DNA of 11,261 nucleotides from an uncultured Gammaproteobacteria bacterium. GTDB lineage: Bacteria > Pseudomonadota > Gammaproteobacteria > GCA-002705445 > GCA-002716945. The stretch lies in NCBI GenBank assembly GCA_913041865.1, contig CAJWIW010000030.1:1-11261 (forward strand). The letters run 5' to 3'. Made by a program: the position numbers and the translations under genes. The notes under the pieces were generated by a model, which was given only the letters and a program-made list of their open reading frames with translations, did not search any database and was not told the origin of the DNA. This document shows positions 7,132 to 11,261 of the stretch, piece by piece (the first letter of the stretch is position 1; every line of letters starts with the position of its first letter).

Positions 7132-7573
7132 TAGAATTAGTATTAAAATTACTGATGCAAACTTACCGGGGTTACCTAAATATGCGACTAAAGATTCTGC
7201 GGGGATAGACCTGAGAGCATCATTGAAGGAGCCTCTGCTCATTGATGCTGGGAAAACAGAGCTAATAAAGACGGGTATAGCTATATATATTGGAGATCCT
7301 GAGTATGCTGGAATCATTCTACCGAGATCAGGATTAGGTCACAAACATGGGATAGTTCTAGGCAATCTCTTAGGTCTTATTGATTCAGATTATCAAGGTG
7401 AATTGATGGTTTCATGCTGGAATAGGTCTGAGCTCACATACACCATACAGCCATATGATAGGATCGCTCAATTGATTTTTATTAAGATAAATCAACCAGA
7501 ATTTGAAGTTGTAAAGGAATTTAAAAAAACAGATAGAGGTGAGGGAGGTTTCGGTTCCTCAGGAAAGAGATAG
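7124..7573 (+). CDS. dut: dUTP pyrophosphatase (trimeric dUTPase)
   Basis: Hydrolyses dUTP to dUMP and pyrophosphate, keeping uracil out of DNA and supplying dUMP for thymidylate synthesis. All five motifs of the homotrimeric family are intact in 149 residues: I SAGIDLRA (25-32), II PRSGLGHKHGI (67-77), III GLIDSDYQG (84-92) with the catalytic aspartate, IV RIAQLIF (113-119), and V RGEGGFGSSG (138-147), the flexible C-terminal lid. The ATG at 7124 overlaps the coaBC stop by 8 bp. coaBC-dut adjacency is the usual gammaproteobacterial arrangement. No distinct ribosome-binding site is seen, consistent with translational coupling. Confidence 0.97.
   Translation: MLDRISIKITDANLPGLPKYATKDSAGIDLRASLKEPLLIDAGKTELIKTGIAIYIGDPEYAGIILPRSGLGHKHGIVLGNLLGLIDSDYQGELMVSCWNRSELTYTIQPYDRIAQLIFIKINQPEFEVVKEFKKTDRGEGGFGSSGKR
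7561..7564 (+). promoter_or_regulatory. Ribosome-binding site supporting the TTG start of the phosphohexomutase gene
   Basis: AGGA, extended as AGGAAAGAGA in the last dut codons, ten bases before TTG 7575. It decides between this start and the GTG at 7539. The stronger-looking GGGAGG at 7543-7548 is too far away and encodes the Gly-Gly of dUTPase motif V. Confidence 0.5.
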
Positions 7574-7574
7574 G

Positions 7575-8951
7575 TTGTTAATTTCAAAAGATATTTTTCG
7601 AGCTTATGACATTCGTGGCAAATATCCCGAAGAAATAAACTCAACTGTTTTTAATAAAATTGGATTAGCATTAGGAACAAAAATAATATCAAAGAATAGT
7701 GATCCGGTTATTATTTGTAGAGATGGTAGGACCTCAAGCAAAGAGCTTGCTGATTCACTAGTAGAAGCACTTATGGAATGTGGTGTTGAGGTAATAGATA
7801 TAGGTACACTTCCGACTCCTTTGATGAACTTCTCGCTTCATAAATCGAAAATAAAAAATGGATTAATGATTACTGGTAGTCATAATCCTAAAAATTATAA
7901 TGGTGTGAAAATGGTTGTAGACAATCTAACCATTTATGGTGAACACATTGAAGAGCTGTATGATATTATTAAAAAACGTGACTTCATTAAAAGCAACAAA
8001 AAAGGGTCTTATTTACAAGATAAAACAATAGCAGATGATTACATAAAGTATGTGAGTCAGAATATTGAGATTAAGACTAATCTAAAAGTAGTCGTAGATT
8101 GTGGTAATGGGATTACTGGTCCGTTGGTAAATAACATCTGCAAATCTTTTAATCTTAACCACAAAATCATTAACGAGACTGTAGATGGGGATTTTCCTAA
8201 TCATCCACCTGATCCAACCAATCCAGAAAATTTGCATCAAATTAGGGAAGCGCTTAATGAGAGTAAAGCAGACTTAGGCATTGCATTCGATGGTGACGGA
8301 GATAGAATGATCCTAATCAAAAACGATGGAGAAATAATTTGGCCTGACCAGTTAATGATTATTTTCAGTACACAAATTCTTAAATCAAAGAAGGGTAAAA
8401 TAGTTTACGATATAAAGTGCTCTAAACATCTTAATGACAGTATCCTTGAAAATGGTGGAGAACCAATAGTTAGTCGGACAGGACACTCATTTATAAAAAA
8501 AAGTATGAGAGAGAATAATGCAATACTTGGAGGTGAGATGAGTGGACATATTTTTTTCAATGATAAATGGTTTGGTTTTGACGATGGAGTGTACGCCTTT
8601 TTAAGAATAATGGAACTCTTACCAGATAAAAAAGACTATGATAAGATTTTTAATAATTTGCCCCAATCTGTAACTACGCCGGAGATAGCGATTCAATTCA
8701 AAGAAAATAATCATTTTACTTTTATGAATAAGTTTGTAAAATTGGCAGAGTTTGACGATAGTAAGAAAATTGATATAGATGGGCTTAAAGTAATATATGA
8801 TGATGGCTGGGGGTTAATAAGGTGTTCAAACACTACATCATGTATAGTACTCAGATTTGAAGCTGATAACAAAAATTCAATGAATAGGATTCAATCGAAG
8901 TTTAGAGATGCTATGCTAAAGATAGATAAAAATTTAGAGATACCATTTTAA
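7575..8951 (+). CDS. algC: Phosphomannomutase/phosphoglucomutase (AlgC type)
   Basis: Alpha-D-phosphohexomutase interconverting the 6-phosphate and 1-phosphate of mannose and/or glucose, feeding nucleotide sugars for polysaccharide and lipopolysaccharide. All four signatures are present, numbered from TTG 7575: phosphoserine loop ITGSHNPKNYNG (99-110) with S102, metal loop DGDGDR (239-244), sugar loop GEMSGH (320-325), and phosphate-binding RCSNT (416-420). The N-terminal IFRAYDIRG (7-15) is also typical. The 458-residue product compares with 463 for Pseudomonas AlgC and has the same neighbours (dut, argB). An alternative GTG at 7539 would add twelve residues (MREVSVPQERDR) and overlap dut by 35 bp; it lacks a usable ribosome-binding site. 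Substrate preference (mannose or glucose) cannot be read from sequence, so the symbol reflects family and context. Confidence 0.93.
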   Translation: MLISKDIFRAYDIRGKYPEEINSTVFNKIGLALGTKIISKNSDPVIICRDGRTSSKELADSLVEALMECGVEVIDIGTLPTPLMNFSLHKSKIKNGLMITGSHNPKNYNGVKMVVDNLTIYGEHIEELYDIIKKRDFIKSNKKGSYLQDKTIADDYIKYVSQNIEIKTNLKVVVDCGNGITGPLVNNICKSFNLNHKIINETVDGDFPNHPPDPTNPENLHQIREALNESKADLGIAFDGDGDRMILIKNDGEIIWPDQLMIIFSTQILKSKKGKIVYDIKCSKHLNDSILENGGEPIVSRTGHSFIKKSMRENNAILGGEMSGHIFFNDKWFGFDDGVYAFLRIMELLPDKKDYDKIFNNLPQSVTTPEIAIQFKENNHFTFMNKFVKLAEFDDSKKIDIDGLKVIYDDGWGLIRCSNTTSCIVLRFEADNKNSMNRIQSKFRDAMLKIDKNLEIPF

Positions 8952-8954
8952 ATT

Positions 8955-9857
8955 ATGAAACAACTAGAAGATGTCATTATAAGAGGTGAGCAAAAGCTCA
9001 CACCAAGCACTGCTAAGATATTAGTAGAGGCCTTGCCATACATTCAACAGTTGTCTGGTAGTACTATAGTTATCAAACTTGGCGGCAATGCCATGATAGA
9101 TGAAAAACTCAAACAAAATTTTGCGAGAGATGTAATATTATTGAAACAAGTAGGTATGCATCCTGTGGTAATCCATGGTGGTGGACCACAAATTACAGAT
9201 TATCTGACCAAAGTTGGCATAAAATCAGATTTTGCTGATGGTATGAGGATAACCGATCCTGAGTCTATCCACGTTATAGAAATGGTACTTGGTGGTCTTG
9301 TAAATAAAGACCTCGTTAAAACTATCACAGCACTTGGAGGAAAAGCAGTAGGTTTGTCAGGAAAAGACGGTGGCTTAATTAGAGCAAAGAAAGTAATTGG
9401 CAAGGGTGAATTTAAAAACATTGATTTTAAAAATACTGGAACAGTCCAAAGTATTGACCCAGAGGTAGTTAGATTGCTTGATGGTTCCTCCTTTATACCT
9501 GTAATTGCTCCTATTGGAATTGGTGATGACGGGAAAACATATAACATTAACGCAGATATTGTAGCTGGCAAGATTGCTCACATTTTACAAGCTAGTAAAT
9601 ATCTAATACTAACTGACACACAGGGAATTTTAGATGCTGACGACAAACTTATACAATCGATAAATGCTGAAGGAGTCAGATCTCTCATATCCAGAGGTGT
9701 TATATCCAAAGGAATGCTACCAAAAGTAAATTCAGCATTAGAAGCAGTGTCATCAGGAGTAGAGCATGTCCAGATTATAAATGGAACATTTGACCACTCG
9801 GTGTTACTTGAATTATTCACAGATGAGGGTATCGGGACAATGATTAGAAGGAAATAA
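8955..9857 (+). CDS. argB: N-acetylglutamate kinase
   Basis: Phosphorylates N-acetyl-L-glutamate with ATP, the second step of arginine synthesis. The 300 residues contain the amino-acid-kinase nucleotide and substrate motifs: VIKLGGNAM (39-47) with K41, VIHGGGPQI (72-80), GMRITD (96-101), YNINADIVAG (196-205), and MLPKV with K257. About 30 residues precede the kinase core, including LTPSTAKILVEALPYIQQLSG. This N-terminal helix links dimers into hexamers in arginine-inhibited NAGKs (Pseudomonas and Thermotoga type) and is absent from the shorter, arginine-insensitive E. coli enzyme. The C terminus EGIGTMI matches the same subgroup. Feedback inhibition by arginine is therefore inferred. The ATG lies three bases after the mutase stop. 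Confidence 0.97.
   Translation: MKQLEDVIIRGEQKLTPSTAKILVEALPYIQQLSGSTIVIKLGGNAMIDEKLKQNFARDVILLKQVGMHPVVIHGGGPQITDYLTKVGIKSDFADGMRITDPESIHVIEMVLGGLVNKDLVKTITALGGKAVGLSGKDGGLIRAKKVIGKGEFKNIDFKNTGTVQSIDPEVVRLLDGSSFIPVIAPIGIGDDGKTYNINADIVAGKIAHILQASKYLILTDTQGILDADDKLIQSINAEGVRSLISRGVISKGMLPKVNSALEAVSSGVEHVQIINGTFDHSVLLELFTDEGIGTMIRRK
9848..9852 (+). promoter_or_regulatory. Ribosome-binding site supporting the TTG start of the TauE/SafE gene
   Basis: AAGGA inside the final argB codons, six bases before TTG 9859. It is a strong match with near-ideal spacing. Confidence 0.65.
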
Positions 9858-9858
9858 G

Positions 9859-10608
9859 TTGATTGATCACTTTCTTCTATTTATTGTTGCCTTAATCTCT
9901 AATATTTTTTCTGCTTTTTCAGGTGGTGGTGCAGGTGTTATACAGCTACCAGCTATTTTACTTCTTTATGAAATGAGCTTTATCACTGCGTTAGCATCTC
10001 ACAAAGTTGCCACAGTGGCACTAGGTGTTGGTGCTACTCTGAAATACTTCAGAGAAATACAATTTGATAGTAAATTTATAGTGGTATGTTTAATTTTAGG
10101 GCTGCCAGGAGTTGTAGCGGGGGCGAGTATAATCTCGATGATAGATGATTCTATAGCGAGAATTATGTTAGGTACTTTGATAATAATCATCGCGCTTTAT
10201 TCATTTTCTACCAAAAATTTTGGTGAAAAAACAACTCAAGTTAAACGATCTTTCGCTCGTGAAATAACAACTATTATGCTCATAACATTGATTGCCATGT
10301 TAAATGGGTCATTATCAGCAGGGACAGGGTTAATATTTACTGTATTTCTTATAATCTTCTATGGAATGGACTATAAAACCGCAATAGCCTATACATTAAT
10401 TATCGTTGGATTTTTCTACAATTTAGTTGGCGCAATAGCTCTTGGACTTTTCACGCAAATAAAAACAAGTATTGTACTTCCCTTGATATTAGGCTCGCTT
10501 TTTGGTGGATATCTGGGCGCTAAATTATCACTCAGCAAAGATAACAAAACAATAAAAACAATATATCAACTAGTTACTATTACTGTTGGAGTTAGTTTGA
10601 TTTTGTAA
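9859..10608 (+). CDS. TauE/SafE-family membrane protein (putative anion exporter)
   Basis: Integral inner-membrane protein of the TauE/SafE (formerly DUF81) family, some members of which export sulfite, sulfoacetate or other small organosulfur and carboxylate anions. In 249 residues about eight hydrophobic helices fall into two homologous halves, separated by the polar stretch STKNFGEKTTQVKRS (about 116-130). The first half carries the glycine-rich signature FSGGGAGVIQLP (20-31); the matching region in the second half is LNGSLSAGTGLIF (about 148-160). The gene starts with TTG one base after the argB stop, backed by AAGGA, so it is translated with the argB run. It sits between argB and pyrE, where it is not part of the usual gene order. 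Its substrate cannot be deduced. Its stop codon abuts the convergent pyrE stop codon. Confidence 0.88.
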   Translation: MIDHFLLFIVALISNIFSAFSGGGAGVIQLPAILLLYEMSFITALASHKVATVALGVGATLKYFREIQFDSKFIVVCLILGLPGVVAGASIISMIDDSIARIMLGTLIIIIALYSFSTKNFGEKTTQVKRSFAREITTIMLITLIAMLNGSLSAGTGLIFTVFLIIFYGMDYKTAIAYTLIIVGFFYNLVGAIALGLFTQIKTSIVLPLILGSLFGGYLGAKLSLSKDNKTIKTIYQLVTITVGVSLIL

Positions 10609-11247
10609 CTATCTTTGGAATTCATCGAGATATTTTTTCATTCGCAGAAAACAATCACTATCTTTCTCTTTTTTTTCAAGATAATCTACAACATCATCTA
10701 TATTGATTATAGAATGAACTTTGATACCATTTTCACTCTCAATCTCAGAAGTTGCACTTTTGGATTTGCCCAATTCCATTCTATCGAGTGCTACTAGAAT
10801 GCTGATTGGTTCTGCATTATTTTTTTTGATGATATTAATTGATTCTTTAATAGATGAACCAGAAGAAATAACATCGTCAACTATAAGACCTTTCCCTGAT
10901 AAAGGGCTTCCGATCAGAGTACCAACATCACCATGTGTTTTCTCCTCTTTTCGATTCGAAGAAAAGGGCTTATCTATAGAGAAAACATTGTCCAACTGTA
11001 AGGATATAGAGGATGCTAGTGTAATGCCCTTATATGCAGGCCCAAATATAAAATCAAAGTTTAATTCATTTTGATGTATATAATTTGCGTAGAAGTCAGC
11101 TAAAGATCTAAGCTTAGATCCCGAGTTACAAAGCCCAGTATTAAAATAATACGGACTGTTCCTCCCAGATTTAAGTGTAAAGTCCCCAAATCTAAGCAGT
11201 TTCTCTTTAATAGCAAATTCAATAAAATTATTTTTAAGGTCATTCAT
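10609..11247 (-). CDS. pyrE: Orotate phosphoribosyltransferase
   Basis: Transfers ribose 5-phosphate from PRPP to orotate to give OMP in pyrimidine synthesis. The 212-residue protein has the N-terminal orotate-binding KSGRNSPYYFNTG (26-38), FGPAYKGI (68-75), the flexible catalytic loop RKEEKTHGDVG (99-109; RKEAKDHGEGG in E. coli), and the PRPP-binding motif LIVDDVISSGSSI (121-133). The ATG at 11247 leaves 14 bases to the window edge, TACTAAATTTAAGT on the coding strand, with no convincing ribosome-binding site; its promoter lies outside or at the edge. In many gammaproteobacteria pyrE lies close to dut or argB, so the location is conventional. It ends exactly where the TauE/SafE gene ends, with no visible terminator between them. 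Confidence 0.97.
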   Translation of the reverse strand: MNDLKNNFIEFAIKEKLLRFGDFTLKSGRNSPYYFNTGLCNSGSKLRSLADFYANYIHQNELNFDFIFGPAYKGITLASSISLQLDNVFSIDKPFSSNRKEEKTHGDVGTLIGSPLSGKGLIVDDVISSGSSIKESINIIKKNNAEPISILVALDRMELGKSKSATSEIESENGIKVHSIINIDDVVDYLEKKEKDSDCFLRMKKYLDEFQR

Positions 11248-11261
11248 ACTTAAATTTAGTA

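Noticed and set aside
7543..7548. GGGAGG as a Shine-Dalgarno site for the phosphohexomutase
   Set aside because: It encodes the invariant Gly-Gly of dUTPase motif V and is 26 bases from the preferred start.
9200..9571. 123-codon open frame on the minus strand within argB
   Set aside because: Lies wholly antisense to a fully conserved argB, has no family resemblance and arises from codon bias on the opposite strand.
10721..11074. 117-codon open frame on the plus strand within pyrE
   Set aside because: Antisense shadow of pyrE, whose motifs are all intact; no ribosome-binding site or recognisable domain.
1..11261. Mobile elements, CRISPR arrays, tRNA/rRNA genes, long direct or inverted repeats, riboswitches
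   Set aside because: Coding sequence occupies nearly every base, and no transposase, integrase, regular repeat array, cloverleaf or long leader region was seen.

Overview
The window is a gene-dense, AT-rich stretch of bacterial chromosome holding twelve protein-coding genes, all in recognisable housekeeping or metabolic families. Almost no DNA is non-coding: the only gap above about 30 bases is a region of roughly 60 bp between two divergent genes. I see no rRNA, tRNA, CRISPR array, insertion sequence, integrase or phage gene. The best guess for the host is a small-genome, AT-rich gammaproteobacterium, perhaps marine. The reasons are the run coaBC-dut-pmm/algC-argB-...-pyrE, which matches the order in Pseudomonas-type gammaproteobacteria, the aroE gene facing a gamma-carbonic-anhydrase gene (as aroE and yrdA lie near each other in Escherichia coli), the proteobacterial UbiA, and the tight packing. 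The lineage is inferred from gene order and remembered family sequences, not from a search.

Layout. Left block, plus strand: hemB (porphobilinogen synthase, probably cut by the left edge) overlapping aroE (shikimate dehydrogenase). A gamma-carbonic anhydrase gene on the minus strand meets aroE tail to tail with a 14-bp overlap. A short divergent spacer follows, and then a nine-gene plus-strand run: a formaldehyde-activating-enzyme (Fae) homologue, ubiA, bioB, bioF, coaBC, dut, a phosphomannomutase/phosphoglucomutase (algC type), argB and a TauE/SafE-family membrane protein. Last, pyrE on the minus strand converges on the TauE/SafE gene with no base between the stop codons.

Function. The run combines cofactor and precursor synthesis (ubiquinone, biotin, coenzyme A, arginine), nucleotide-pool cleaning (dUTPase) and sugar-phosphate supply. 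Neighbouring genes overlap or lie within about 25 bp, and several starts are GTG or TTG. This suggests one long transcript from the divergent spacer, or internal promoters hidden in coding sequence.

The item most worth a second look is the Fae homologue. It keeps the family framework but has glutamate where the catalytic histidine of characterised Fae should be, plus a two-residue longer glycine/proline loop just before it. No other one-carbon or tetrahydromethanopterin gene is in view. Everything else looks like ordinary core metabolism, and I found no convincing multi-gene novel system.
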